Assembly (NCBI RefSeq): GCF_003702045.1 | Contig: NZ_RBTP01000062.1 | Span: 33,996-97,995, forward strand | DNA length: 64,000 nt | Direction: 5' to 3' | Source: Pseudomonas viridiflava | GTDB lineage: Bacteria > Pseudomonadota > Gammaproteobacteria > Pseudomonadales > Pseudomonadaceae | Shown: positions 47,251 through 56,083 of the stretch, piece after piece | Layout of the letters: every line of letters begins with the position of its first letter | Position numbering within the stretch: position 1 is the first letter of the stretch | Notes under the pieces: generated by a model | The model's input: the letters and a program-made list of their open reading frames with translations, nothing else | Database searches by the model: none | What the model was told of the DNA's origin: nothing | Position numbers and translations under genes: made by a program

Positions 47251-48423
47251 ATGACCCAGCCCTACAGCGCGCGCAGTCGCGACATCGAACCGTTTCATGT
47301 CATGGCGTTGCTGGCGCGCGCCAATGAGCTGCAGTCGGCGGGCCACGATGTCATTCACCTGGAAATAGGCGAGCCGGACTTCACCACTGCCCAGCCCGTT
47401 ATCGCAGCCGGTCAGGCTGCATTGGCAGAGGGCAAGACGCGTTACACCGCCGCCCGTGGGTTGCCCCAACTGCGTGAGGCCATTTCGGGTTTCTATGCCC
47501 AGCGTTATCAGGTCAGCATCGATCCTGAACGTATTCTGGTTACGCCCGGCGGATCGGGTGCCTTGCTGCTGACCAGCAGTCTGTTGGTGGACCCGGGCAA
47601 ACACTGGTTGCTCGCCGACCCAGGCTACCCCTGTAATCGTCACTTTCTGCGCCTTATCGAAGGGGGCGCGCAATTGGTGCCGGTCGGTCCGCAAGAGCGT
47701 TATCAATTGACGCCCGAGCTGGTTGGCCAGTACTGGAACCAGGACAGTGTCGGAGCGCTGGTGGCATCGCCCGCCAATCCGACCGGCACCTTGCTGCACC
47801 GCGACGAGCTGGCTGCGTTGTCGCAGAGCCTGAAAGCGCGTAACGGCCATCTGGTGGTGGATGAGATTTATCACGGCCTCACTTACGGCGTGGACGCAAG
47901 CAGCGTATTGGAAGTGGATAACGATGCGTTCGTACTCAACAGCTTTTCAAAGTATTTCGGTATGACGGGCTGGCGTCTTGGCTGGCTGGTTGCGCCGCCG
48001 GCAGCGGTCGCCGATCTGGAAAAACTGGCCCAGAACCTCTACATCAGCGCGCCGAGCATGGCGCAATACGCCGCACTCGCCTGTTTCGAGCCACACACGC
48101 TGGAGATTTTCGAAGAGCGCCGCGCAGAGTTCGGTCGTCGTCGGGACTTTCTGTTGCCTGCATTGCGTGAGCTGGGTTTCGGCATTGCTGTCGAGCCGGA
48201 AGGGGCCTTTTATCTGTACGCCGACATCAGCGCGTTCGGCGGTGACGCTTTTGCGTTCTGTCGTCACTTTCTGGAAACCGTACACGTTGCGTTCACGCCG
48301 GGGCTGGACTTTGGTCGTCATCAGGCCGGGCATCATGTGCGTTTTGCGTATACGCAAAGTCTTGAGAGATTGCAGGAGGCCGTCGAGCGCATCGCGCGTG
48401 GCCTGCGAACCTGGAGTGCCTGA
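47251..48423 (+). CDS. Class I/II PLP-dependent aminotransferase
   Basis: A 390-residue fold-type I aminotransferase. The PLP lysine is in NSFSKYFGMTGWRLGW, with the preceding VVDEIYHGLTYG (Asp/Tyr) and the NPTGTLL motif. The substrate is not determined; relatives are annotated as aspartate/alanine-type aminotransferases. The ATG at 47251 follows AAGGA and gives MTQPYSARSRDI. sfsA begins at its stop codon (1-base overlap), so the pair is co-translated. Confidence 0.9.
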   Translation: MTQPYSARSRDIEPFHVMALLARANELQSAGHDVIHLEIGEPDFTTAQPVIAAGQAALAEGKTRYTAARGLPQLREAISGFYAQRYQVSIDPERILVTPGGSGALLLTSSLLVDPGKHWLLADPGYPCNRHFLRLIEGGAQLVPVGPQERYQLTPELVGQYWNQDSVGALVASPANPTGTLLHRDELAALSQSLKARNGHLVVDEIYHGLTYGVDASSVLEVDNDAFVLNSFSKYFGMTGWRLGWLVAPPAAVADLEKLAQNLYISAPSMAQYAALACFEPHTLEIFEERRAEFGRRRDFLLPALRELGFGIAVEPEGAFYLYADISAFGGDAFAFCRHFLETVHVAFTPGLDFGRHQAGHHVRFAYTQSLERLQEAVERIARGLRTWSA

Positions 48424-49136
48424 TGCGTTTTTCGCCTGAGCTTGAACCGGGTCGCCTGATTATTCGCTACAAGCGTTTTCTGGCCGACATCGAAACCGAC
48501 AGCGGTGAACGGCTGACCATCCATTGCCCCAATACCGGTTCGATGCTCAATTGCATGATGCCGGGAGGCCGCATTTGGTTCAGTCGCTCCAATGATCCCA
48601 AGCGCAAGTTGCCGGGGACTTGGGAAATCAGTGAAACGCCGCAGGGGCGCTTCGCCTGCATCAACACCGGGCGCGCCAATACGCTGGTGGAGGAAGCGCT
48701 GCGCACCGGTGTCATCACCGAGCTGACCGGATTTACGGCCCTCAAGCGGGAGGTGGCTTACGGGCAGGAAAAAAGCCGTGTCGACTTTCGCCTGGAGTAC
48801 CCCGACGGTTATGTGTATCTGGAAGTAAAAAGCGTCACGCTCGGCTTCGATGAGTCGGCGGTCGCTGCATTTCCTGACGCTGTTACACAGCGAGGCGCAC
48901 GCCATCTGCGCGAACTCGCTGCATTGGCGCGCGACGGCGTGAGGTCTGTCCTGCTGTATTGCGTCAACCTGACCGGGATCGAAGCTGTCCGGCCCGCGCT
49001 GGAAATCGATCCTGCCTACGCGTTGGCGCTGCAAGATGCCATCGATGCAGGCGTCGAGATCCTGGCCTATGGTGTTCAGCTGGATTCAGAGGAAATACGC
49101 ATAGATCGGCGTTTTCAGGTTCAAGGGCTGGGCTGA
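48423..49136 (+). CDS. sfsA: DNA/RNA nuclease SfsA (sugar fermentation stimulation protein)
   Basis: A 237-residue SfsA family protein with an N-terminal OB-fold and a C-terminal PD-(D/E)xK-like nuclease domain (SRVDFRLEYPDG ... YLEVKSVTL). The conserved CPNTGSM segment is near residue 36. E. coli SfsA was found as a maltose-gene activator and binds DNA; the physiological role is unclear. It overlaps the aminotransferase stop by one base. Confidence 0.94.
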   Translation: MRFSPELEPGRLIIRYKRFLADIETDSGERLTIHCPNTGSMLNCMMPGGRIWFSRSNDPKRKLPGTWEISETPQGRFACINTGRANTLVEEALRTGVITELTGFTALKREVAYGQEKSRVDFRLEYPDGYVYLEVKSVTLGFDESAVAAFPDAVTQRGARHLRELAALARDGVRSVLLYCVNLTGIEAVRPALEIDPAYALALQDAIDAGVEILAYGVQLDSEEIRIDRRFQVQGLG

Positions 49137-49149
49137 CCCGCCATCAGGA

Positions 49150-49488
49150 TCAGTCTTCCTGGTCTTCTGTCGGGAGCTTTACCCAGATGCCCTGCGCATC
49201 TTCGCGGCAATCTACCGCGTTCAGCGACTGGCCTTCGCAAGGGCCTGAAACGCATTCGCCATTCTCGATGAGAAACAGCGCGCCATGCGTGGCGCACTGA
49301 ATCAGGCTGGCGCTGCTGTCCAGAAATTGGTCGGGCTGCCATTCCAGGGCAATACCGCGATGTGGGCAGCGATTTCTGTAGATGAACACCTCACCTTGCC
49401 GGCGTACTGCCAGAAATGCGTGGCCTTCCAGGTTAAAACCTCTGCTTTGTGATTCAGGTAGATGGCTCGATGTGCAAAGGAATCTCAA
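49150..49488 (-). CDS. Rieske [2Fe-2S] domain protein
   Basis: A 112-residue protein that is one Rieske domain. The cluster ligands are Cys41 and His43 in CPHRG and Cys65 and His68 in CATHGALF. The disulfide cysteines of respiratory Rieske proteins are absent, so it resembles ferredoxin components of oxygenases or nitrite-reductase small subunits. No oxygenase partner lies nearby. Convergent with sfsA, 13 bases apart. Confidence 0.9.
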   Translation of the reverse strand: MRFLCTSSHLPESQSRGFNLEGHAFLAVRRQGEVFIYRNRCPHRGIALEWQPDQFLDSSASLIQCATHGALFLIENGECVSGPCEGQSLNAVDCREDAQGIWVKLPTEDQED

Positions 49489-49670
49489 GAAAACCCCGTG
49501 ATGCTTGGTTGTTGGGTGCGAAGTGGTGGATGGTCGCGGTCGTCGTACAGGTCAAAATGTTCTAGTCAGGATCATTCTGCGTGATGTTAGTCTGGCAGCG
49601 CACCCATGTGAGCAGGTAATGTTGCCTGATACCGGATTTCCGGGCTAAGCACGAGCAGTTGGATTCAGGA

Positions 49671-50432
49671 ATGATTCGTGACATCAAGAATGGCCGGGCA
49701 CTGACAAGCAGGCAGCTTGCAGCGCGTCTCGCTGCCGCACCCAGGGTGGTTGTGGGTGAGCAGCGCGACAACCTTGACCATCAGGCCGTGCAATTGTGGC
49801 TATTGCAGGTTCTGGCCGATCAGCGTCCTCAGGGCAGTGTGTTGTTCGAGTCATTGAACCCGCTCCAGCAGGCTTCCGTCGATTCGGTGCGGGAGCGGAT
49901 CGCCCGGTCGGATTATCCTGCAGACTTGCCATTGGCCTTGCAGTGGCAGCCAGCCTGGGACTGGTCCTTGCACGGCCCGGTCATGCGGTTTGCACTGGCA
50001 CAATCCTGCCCCTTGTTATCGGCGAATCTGGACGTGGCCGAGGTGGCTTCGATCTATCAGCACATGCCGGAACTCACCGGGCCACGCTCGACAACCTCTG
50101 CCGTGCAAGCGCTTCTTCTGGGGCATCTGCGTGAACTGCATGGCAGTGCGCTGCTCGAAAATCAGGAAACCGCGACGCTCGCCGTGCAGCAACAGCGTGA
50201 TCGTCGTCTGGCCCAAAGCCTGCTGAACGCGCCGGCCCCTGCGATTTTGATCGCAGGTTCCTGGCATGCGCGTAAAGATGCAGGCGCACCTTTGCACATG
50301 GCGGACCTGGATTCGGATGAGGTGCCGGTTGTGTTGCTATTGGCGCAGATGGGCGAAGAAGTCGTCGCAGGAAGTGCCGATTATGTCTGGTACACAGTTG
50401 CGACACCGAAGCCGGGAACTGGCATCCAATAA
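49671..50432 (+). CDS. ChaN-like (DUF399) protein, no signal peptide
   Basis: A 253-residue protein of the ChaN/DUF399 fold, with VVVGEQRDNLDHQAVQLWLL near the N-terminus, the central helical region around GHLRELHG, and the terminal VVLLLAQMGEE. ChaN proteins are usually heme-binding outer-membrane lipoproteins, but here the frame has a stop 54 bases upstream and no signal peptide or lipobox. The start is uncertain (ATG 49671 or TTG 49659). It is followed by deoC after 111 bases. The function is unknown. Confidence 0.65.
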   Translation: MIRDIKNGRALTSRQLAARLAAAPRVVVGEQRDNLDHQAVQLWLLQVLADQRPQGSVLFESLNPLQQASVDSVRERIARSDYPADLPLALQWQPAWDWSLHGPVMRFALAQSCPLLSANLDVAEVASIYQHMPELTGPRSTTSAVQALLLGHLRELHGSALLENQETATLAVQQQRDRRLAQSLLNAPAPAILIAGSWHARKDAGAPLHMADLDSDEVPVVLLLAQMGEEVVAGSADYVWYTVATPKPGTGIQ

Positions 50433-50543
50433 CGTCGGACGTTTCCTTTTCCAGCGTGGTACTTCTCTCGCCTTGGGAGCGGGTGCCCCTTGCGCCCACG
50501 CGCTCGTATATCGTTTCGCTCCTATCTTCGCGAGCGACAGACC

Positions 50544-51371
50544 ATGACAGCGATCACCGCAGACAACGAGCAGCTGGCACGTCAGGCCATCGCTTTGATG
50601 GAGCTGTTTGCGCTCAATCATGACGACACCGAGCGGCGTATCGTCGGGATCTGTGAGCGGGCGCTGACCCCCTTTGGGCCCGTCGCAGCGGTCTGCGTTT
50701 ATCCACGCTTTGTCTTGCGAGCGCGCACCACGCTGGATCGGTTGCAGGCACCGCGAGTCAACGTGATTGCGGTTGTCAACTTCCCGAACGGCGGCACAGG
50801 TATCGAGGCTGCTGTTTCCGAAACGAGCATGGCGCTGATGGCAGGTGCTGACGAGATTGATGTGGTGTATCCCTTCAGTGCATTGATCTGTGGTGATCAA
50901 CACGTAGGCGGGGAGCTGATTTCGGCGTGTAAATCCGTTTTGGACCGAGACGTAAAGCTGACGGTGACGCTTGAAACCGGCGAGTTGCGCGACTCACAAA
51001 TCATTCACGACGCCTGTCGCTCGGCCATCGAGGCGGGTGCTGATTTCCTCAAGACCAGTACCGGCAAAGCCGCACGTCATGCCTCTCCTCAGGCCGCGCG
51101 CATCATGCTGGAATCCATTGGCGATGTGGGTGGGCAGGTTGGGTTCAAGGCTGCGGGAGGTCTGCGTACATTCGAAGAGGCCAGGGTGTTCATCCAGCTG
51201 GCTCAGGCGCGTTTTGGTTCTCACTGGATAAGCCGTGAGCGTGTGCGAATGGGCGGTTCGAGCCTGCTGGACGATCTGTTGATGCAACTGGGCGTACACG
51301 GGATGCTTGATCGCCAGGCAATTATCCAAGGCAAAAAAAGACCCGGCAAAGAGCCGGGTCAAAAACCGTGA
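50544..51371 (+). CDS. deoC: Deoxyribose-phosphate aldolase
   Basis: A 275-residue TIM-barrel aldolase splitting deoxyribose-5-phosphate into acetaldehyde and glyceraldehyde-3-phosphate in nucleoside salvage. The Schiff-base Lys170 is in GADFLKTSTGK, with the second Lys in GFKAAGG. The ATG at 50544 is favoured (MTAITADNEQ), although its ribosome-binding site is weak. The last 13 codons overlap the terminator of the prrF RNA on the opposite strand, which explains the odd tail KKRPGKEPGQKP. Confidence 0.93.
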   Translation: MTAITADNEQLARQAIALMELFALNHDDTERRIVGICERALTPFGPVAAVCVYPRFVLRARTTLDRLQAPRVNVIAVVNFPNGGTGIEAAVSETSMALMAGADEIDVVYPFSALICGDQHVGGELISACKSVLDRDVKLTVTLETGELRDSQIIHDACRSAIEAGADFLKTSTGKAARHASPQAARIMLESIGDVGGQVGFKAAGGLRTFEEARVFIQLAQARFGSHWISRERVRMGGSSLLDDLLMQLGVHGMLDRQAIIQGKKRPGKEPGQKP

Positions 51372-51444
51372 TTAGCCTGATGAGGAGATAATCTGAAAGT
51401 CCGAACCAAGGTCTTTCAGTTATCGTCCAGTCTCGCGACCGGAT
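51333..51444 (-). ncRNA. prrF: PrrF-type iron-responsive small RNA
   Basis: The minus strand encodes a roughly 112-nt RNA. It contains the segment GATTATCTCCTCATCAGGCT and AATCACGG that I recognise as the conserved PrrF core, preceded by a CTGAAAG/CTTTCAG hairpin. It ends in GACCCGGC-TCTTT-GCCGGGTC plus T7 (51360-51333). A sigma-70 promoter with an overlapping Fur box sits just upstream. PrrF RNAs are made when iron is scarce and repress mRNAs for iron-containing proteins. The name (1 or 2) is not assigned. Confidence 0.9.
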
Positions 51445-51446
51445 GT

Positions 51447-51478
51447 GATAATCATAACGATTCTCATTTGTAAGTCAA
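51447..51478 (-). promoter_or_regulatory. Fur-controlled promoter of prrF
   Basis: -35 TTGACT (51478-51473) and -10 TATGAT (51456-51451) are 16 bases apart. Between and over the -10 lies GATAATCATAACGATTCTC (51447-51465, plus strand), which matches the 19-bp Fur box at 15 positions. Fur-Fe(II) would block transcription. Confidence 0.85.
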
Positions 51479-51633
51479 CAGTTCTTTTCCACGCAGATGG
51501 GCAGCCTGGCGTCAGTCTGCGTCAGCGAATGCCCGGTAAAGAAAAGGTCGTCTGAAATAGGGGAATGCTCGCCGAACCGCCATGCGAGTCCGGCATGCAT
51601 TGCACACGCCGGTTCAAGCTATAGCTTATTGGG

Positions 51634-51978
51634 TCAGCGCGTGCGGTAGCGCAGGCGAGTCCCGAAATTGACCGACATCAGAATTTCATCAGCCGTGAGT
51701 TCTGCCGGGAAAAAAACGCCGGATATCTGGGCATGCGCGATGCTTGCGCCTTCCATCGGCGTATGACGCAGGTCCAGACCACGCAGATCGGCCGAGCGGA
51801 AGTAGGCATCGGTAAAGTCGATGCCCGCCGTATCGAGTTCACGCAGATCCAGGCCCCGGAAATCGCCACCGGCCATATCGATCGTGCCGGTTTTTGGCTT
51901 CTCTTGGTTGAAGCCTTCGACGTCGTCTTTACGCAGCATCATGTAAAGCGGTGAATCGATCTGTTTGGGCTGGCTCAT
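51634..51978 (-). CDS. Pentapeptide-repeat protein
   Basis: A 114-residue protein with tandem pentapeptide-type repeats (about 38-95: GDFRGLDLRELDTAGIDFTD, AYFRSADLRGLDL, GASIAHAQISG) that should fold as a short right-handed beta-helix. Some members mimic DNA and bind gyrase, but here there are too few repeats to infer that. It has no signal peptide. It stands alone between prrF and the kinase/P-loop gene. The function is unknown. Confidence 0.8.
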   Translation of the reverse strand: MSQPKQIDSPLYMMLRKDDVEGFNQEKPKTGTIDMAGGDFRGLDLRELDTAGIDFTDAYFRSADLRGLDLRHTPMEGASIAHAQISGVFFPAELTADEILMSVNFGTRLRYRTR

Positions 51979-52073
51979 GATGGCCTCGTGGTTGCGTTGG
52001 AATTATGGCGCCAGTATATCGCCAGCATTGCTCCGCCGTGAAGCATGACCTGCCCAACGGCTGAGCATGGTTT

Positions 52074-53612
52074 TCAGAGCCCCGGGAGGCGCTGGCGCAG
52101 ATGATCGATCAGGCTGTCCAGATCGCCACTTTGATGAGTTGCAACGTGCTTGCTGCAGATGACTTCTTCAGCGGTAAGCGGTTCTCGACTGGCTTGTTGA
52201 GCCTTGATGACATCCATGGTGGCGTCCGAGGGATCAGTGTTCTGCGCCTGACGTTGTTCCAGCCAGCCTTCGATGACGGCATCCGGCGCTTCGCAATCCA
52301 GGATGAGGAACGGAACGCCCGTGGTTTCAGCCACTTTGGCGGCGGCGACACGCTGCTCGTGTTTGAGATAGGTGGCATCGATCACGACACCAAAACCGGC
52401 GCGCAGTACCTTGCCTGCCAGTTCGTGCAACCGATCGTAGGTCGCGCTGCTGGCCTGCTCGCCATACAGGGCGGTGTTTTGATCAGCGAACAAACGCTTG
52501 CGCTCTACGTCCGAGCGCAGGCGGATTGCGCCGAGAGCGTCGACCAGACGCATGGCGACGTGGCTTTTGCCGACTGCGGAAACACCGTGAGTGATGACCA
52601 TGAAGCGTGAAGGGATGGCGCTATAGCTCTCTGCCAGGTTGGCGTAGTTGCGGTACTGGCGCAGAGTCGCGGCGCGCTGTACGCCGTCGGCATCGGCGGA
52701 TTGGCTGAACAGTGCGACCTTGGCGCGAACCATCGCTCGGTAGGCCTTGTAAAAGTTAAGCAGCTCAAGGCCTTCGTAGTCTCCGGTCTTCTCTAGATAC
52801 TGGCTCACCAGGCGTCGGGAAAGCGACTTGAGCCCGCGATCTTCAAGGTCCATCGCCAGAAAGCCGGTGTCGGCGTAGACATCGGTCTTGCGGAACGGCT
52901 CGTTGAATTCGATGCAGTCGAACAGCACCACCTTGCCTTCGATCAAGGTGGCGTTGCCCAAGTGGATATCGCCGTGACATTCACGGATAAAACCTTCTGC
53001 CTTGCGCCGGGCCATCAACGGCTTTAGCCGTTCGAAGCTGGATTCTGCCCAGGCTTGTAGTGCATCGAGTTGCGTCAGGTCGGATTTTTCGCTGATCAGC
53101 GGGCGAATTTGCTCAAAGTTTTGCAGAACTGGCGCCATCGCGCTGTCTGGCGATCCAAATTCCGTGTCGGCAGTGACGTGGGGCGCGTGCAGATGAAACT
53201 CGGCGATTTGTGTGGCCAGCTCGTCGATATGGTGAGTGGTCAGCTCGCCGTTGGCCTGCAAGGTGCTGAGCAGGCCGGCTTGGGAGAACTGCCGCATCTT
53301 GAGTGCGTATTCGATGACTTCGCCACTGCCGCCCAATTGCGGCGCTTCGACCGAACCGGTGACGGGAATCACTTCAATATAGAGATCCTCGGTCAGGCGC
53401 TGGTTGAGGCGCAGTTCTTCTTTGCAGAAGTGCTCGCGCAAGGCCAGCGTCGTGAAGTCCAGAAAGCCGAAATTGACCGGTTTCTTGAATTTGTAGGCGT
53501 AGGGGCCAGTGAGCAAAACCCAGGAAATATGGGTCTCGATAACCTGGAAATTTCCCACCGGATGAGGGAAAAGAGCAGGATTTTGCAGGGCTGCGATCAA
53601 AGACTGGCTCAC
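52074..53612 (-). CDS. Fusion of an APH-like kinase domain and a P-loop (AAA_33) kinase domain
   Basis: A 512-residue protein with two parts. Residues about 1-310 resemble aminoglycoside phosphotransferase/choline-kinase folds with the Brenner-type motif CHGDIHLGN near 211 and a following FDCIEFNEPF. Residues about 330-500 form a zeta-toxin/AAA_33-like P-loop kinase with Walker A GVSAVGKS (about 341-348) and an ILDCEAPD segment. The natural substrates are unknown; family annotation is uncharacterised kinase. It is divergent from mrcB (133 bases), an arrangement I recall from other pseudomonads. Confidence 0.8.
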   Translation of the reverse strand: MSQSLIAALQNPALFPHPVGNFQVIETHISWVLLTGPYAYKFKKPVNFGFLDFTTLALREHFCKEELRLNQRLTEDLYIEVIPVTGSVEAPQLGGSGEVIEYALKMRQFSQAGLLSTLQANGELTTHHIDELATQIAEFHLHAPHVTADTEFGSPDSAMAPVLQNFEQIRPLISEKSDLTQLDALQAWAESSFERLKPLMARRKAEGFIRECHGDIHLGNATLIEGKVVLFDCIEFNEPFRKTDVYADTGFLAMDLEDRGLKSLSRRLVSQYLEKTGDYEGLELLNFYKAYRAMVRAKVALFSQSADADGVQRAATLRQYRNYANLAESYSAIPSRFMVITHGVSAVGKSHVAMRLVDALGAIRLRSDVERKRLFADQNTALYGEQASSATYDRLHELAGKVLRAGFGVVIDATYLKHEQRVAAAKVAETTGVPFLILDCEAPDAVIEGWLEQRQAQNTDPSDATMDVIKAQQASREPLTAEEVICSKHVATHQSGDLDSLIDHLRQRLPGL

Positions 53613-53745
53613 AAGCGATCCTTCAAGAGTGGATTCAAAAAAATGTAGCGGTTCATTGCCGCTATTATGGCCGCTTGGCGCGAGGGTGCAAACCGGTCAG
53701 TCGGGTGTCTGTCGAAGCCTTGCAAAGTGCGTATAATCCGCGCCC

Positions 53746-56067
53746 ATGACTCGATCCCGCACCTCTCGTCCCTCAAAAAAGCAACCCTCCGGCAGCCTGC
53801 GCAAATGGCTGGGCTGGGCGTTGAAACTCAGTATTGTCGGCCTGGTTCTCCTGGCCGGTCTGGCCATCTATCTGGATGCGATTGTCCAAGAGAAATTCTC
53901 CGGCAAACGCTGGACGATTCCTGCGAAGGTGTACGCGCGTCCGCTGGAGTTGTTCGTCGGCCAGAAGCTTAGTCGTGATGATTTTCTCATTGAACTCGAT
54001 GCTCTGGGCTATCGGCGCGAGAGCGTTGCCAATGGTCCGGGCGCCGCTGCGGTGAATGGCAACACAGTCGCCCTTAACACCCGTGGGTTCCAGTTTTATG
54101 AAGGCACCGATCCGGCCCAACAGGTTCGGGTGCGGTTTTCCGGCGACTACGTGGCCGAGCTGTCATCGGGTAATGGTGGCAAGCTTGCAGTGGCACGCCT
54201 GGAGCCGCTGTTGATCGGCGGTCTGTACCCGAAGAACCTGGAAGACCGGATTCTCATCAAGCTGGATCAGGCGCCCCCCTATCTGCTCGACGGGCTGGTG
54301 GCGGTCGAAGACCGTGACTTCTATCACCACTTCGGTGTTTCGCCCAAGTCCATCGCGCGCGCCATGTGGGTCAACACGTCCCAGGGCCAGATGCGGCAGG
54401 GCGGCAGTACGCTGACTCAGCAGTTGGTGAAGAACTTCTACCTGACCAACGAGCGCAGCCTCTCGCGCAAACTGACCGAAGCCATGATGGCCGTACTGCT
54501 GGAGATTCATTACAGCAAGCAGGAGATTCTTGAGGCTTACCTCAATGAGGTGTTCGTCGGTCAGGATGGTCAGCGTGCCGTGCATGGTTTCGGTCTGGCC
54601 AGCCAGTATTTCTTCAGCCAGCCTTTGTCCGAACTAAAAATCCATCAGGTGGCGATGCTGGTCGGACTGGTCAAAGGGCCCTCCTTCTATAACCCGCGCC
54701 GCAATCCCGAGCGTGCGCTGGAGCGCCGTAATCTGGTGCTTGATTTGTTTGAGCAGCAAGGCGTTGCGACCGCCGAAGTCGTGGCCGCAGCCAAGAAAAT
54801 GCCATTGGGCGTGACCAAGACCGGCACGTTGGCCGACAGCTCATTCCCTGGATTCCTGGATCTGGTCAAACGTCAATTGCGCGAAGACTATCGTGACGAA
54901 GACTTGACCGAGGAAGGTCTACGGATCTTCACCAGTTTCGATCCGATCCTGCAGATGAAGTCCCAGGCCGCAATGGACGACACGTTCAAGCGCCTGGCCG
55001 GGCGCAAGGGCTCGGATGAGGTTGAAGCGGCAATGGTCGTGACGAATCCTGAAACCGGTGAAGTGCAAGCGTTGCTGGGCAGCCGCCAAGCCGGGTTTGC
55101 AGGCTTCAACCGGGCCATTGATGCGGTTCGACCGATTGGCTCGCTGGTCAAGCCTGCTATCTACCTGACAGCCCTGGAGCGTCCAAGCCAGTACACACTG
55201 ACCAGTTGGATCGCCGATGAGCTGTTTCAGGTCAAGGGTGCGGACGGTCAGGTCTGGAAGCCGCAGAACTACGATCACAAGTCCCACGGCAATATTTTCC
55301 TGTATCAGGGGCTGGCGCATTCCTACAACCTGTCGACTGCCAAACTGGGTCTTGAACTGGGCGTTCCGACCGTCTTCAAAACGCTGGCCAAGCTGGGTGT
55401 CACGCGTGAATGGCCCGCCTATCCGTCGATGCTGCTCGGTGCCGGTGGCCTGACGCCTATGGAAGTCGCCACCATGTATCAGACCATTGCCAGTGGTGGC
55501 TTCAACACGCCGATGCGTGGCATCCGTAGCGTCCTGACCGCTGAGGGCGAACCGCTCAAGCGCTATCCGTTCCAGATCGAGCAACGCTTCGATCCGGGTG
55601 CCATTTATCTGGTGCAGAATGCGATGCAGCGGGTAATGCGCGAAGGTACAGGCAAGTCTGTGTACAACGTCTTGCCTGCATCTTTGAACCTGGCGGGCAA
55701 GACCGGCACCAGTAACGACTCGCGCGACAGCTGGTTCGCCGGTTTCAGCCAGGACCTGCTCGCCGTTGTGTGGATGGGCCGCGATGACAACGGCAAAACC
55801 CCGTTCACCGGCGCGACGGGTGCCTTGCAGGTGTGGACCAGTTTCATGCGTAAGGCCGATCCGTTGCCGCTGGACATGGCCATGCCGGACAACGTCGTCC
55901 AGGCCTGGGTTGATGCTCAGACCGGACAAGGTTCTGATGCCAGCTGCCCGAATGCCGTCCAGATGCCGTATATTCGCGGCAGTGAGCCCCAGCCCGGTGC
56001 TACATGCGGCGGCAGTCCGGCACCTGCCACCGAGGTGATGGACTGGGTCAAGGGTTGGTTGAACTAA
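53746..56067 (+). CDS. mrcB: Penicillin-binding protein 1B (bifunctional)
   Basis: A 773-residue class A PBP that polymerises and cross-links peptidoglycan. It has an N-terminal cytoplasmic tail with one membrane span (about 26-46), a UB2H-like region (about 60-145) and the GT51 glycosyltransferase domain with EDRDFYHHFGV (catalytic Glu188) and GGSTLTQQLVKN. The transpeptidase domain has Ser466 in GSLVKP, the SYN motif at 526-528 and KTGT at 652-655. Downstream genes follow at once: a TPR lipoprotein (16 bases) and yqcC. Confidence 0.97.
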   Translation: MTRSRTSRPSKKQPSGSLRKWLGWALKLSIVGLVLLAGLAIYLDAIVQEKFSGKRWTIPAKVYARPLELFVGQKLSRDDFLIELDALGYRRESVANGPGAAAVNGNTVALNTRGFQFYEGTDPAQQVRVRFSGDYVAELSSGNGGKLAVARLEPLLIGGLYPKNLEDRILIKLDQAPPYLLDGLVAVEDRDFYHHFGVSPKSIARAMWVNTSQGQMRQGGSTLTQQLVKNFYLTNERSLSRKLTEAMMAVLLEIHYSKQEILEAYLNEVFVGQDGQRAVHGFGLASQYFFSQPLSELKIHQVAMLVGLVKGPSFYNPRRNPERALERRNLVLDLFEQQGVATAEVVAAAKKMPLGVTKTGTLADSSFPGFLDLVKRQLREDYRDEDLTEEGLRIFTSFDPILQMKSQAAMDDTFKRLAGRKGSDEVEAAMVVTNPETGEVQALLGSRQAGFAGFNRAIDAVRPIGSLVKPAIYLTALERPSQYTLTSWIADELFQVKGADGQVWKPQNYDHKSHGNIFLYQGLAHSYNLSTAKLGLELGVPTVFKTLAKLGVTREWPAYPSMLLGAGGLTPMEVATMYQTIASGGFNTPMRGIRSVLTAEGEPLKRYPFQIEQRFDPGAIYLVQNAMQRVMREGTGKSVYNVLPASLNLAGKTGTSNDSRDSWFAGFSQDLLAVVWMGRDDNGKTPFTGATGALQVWTSFMRKADPLPLDMAMPDNVVQAWVDAQTGQGSDASCPNAVQMPYIRGSEPQPGATCGGSPAPATEVMDWVKGWLN

Positions 56068-56083
56068 GCAATGAGGGTTTGAA

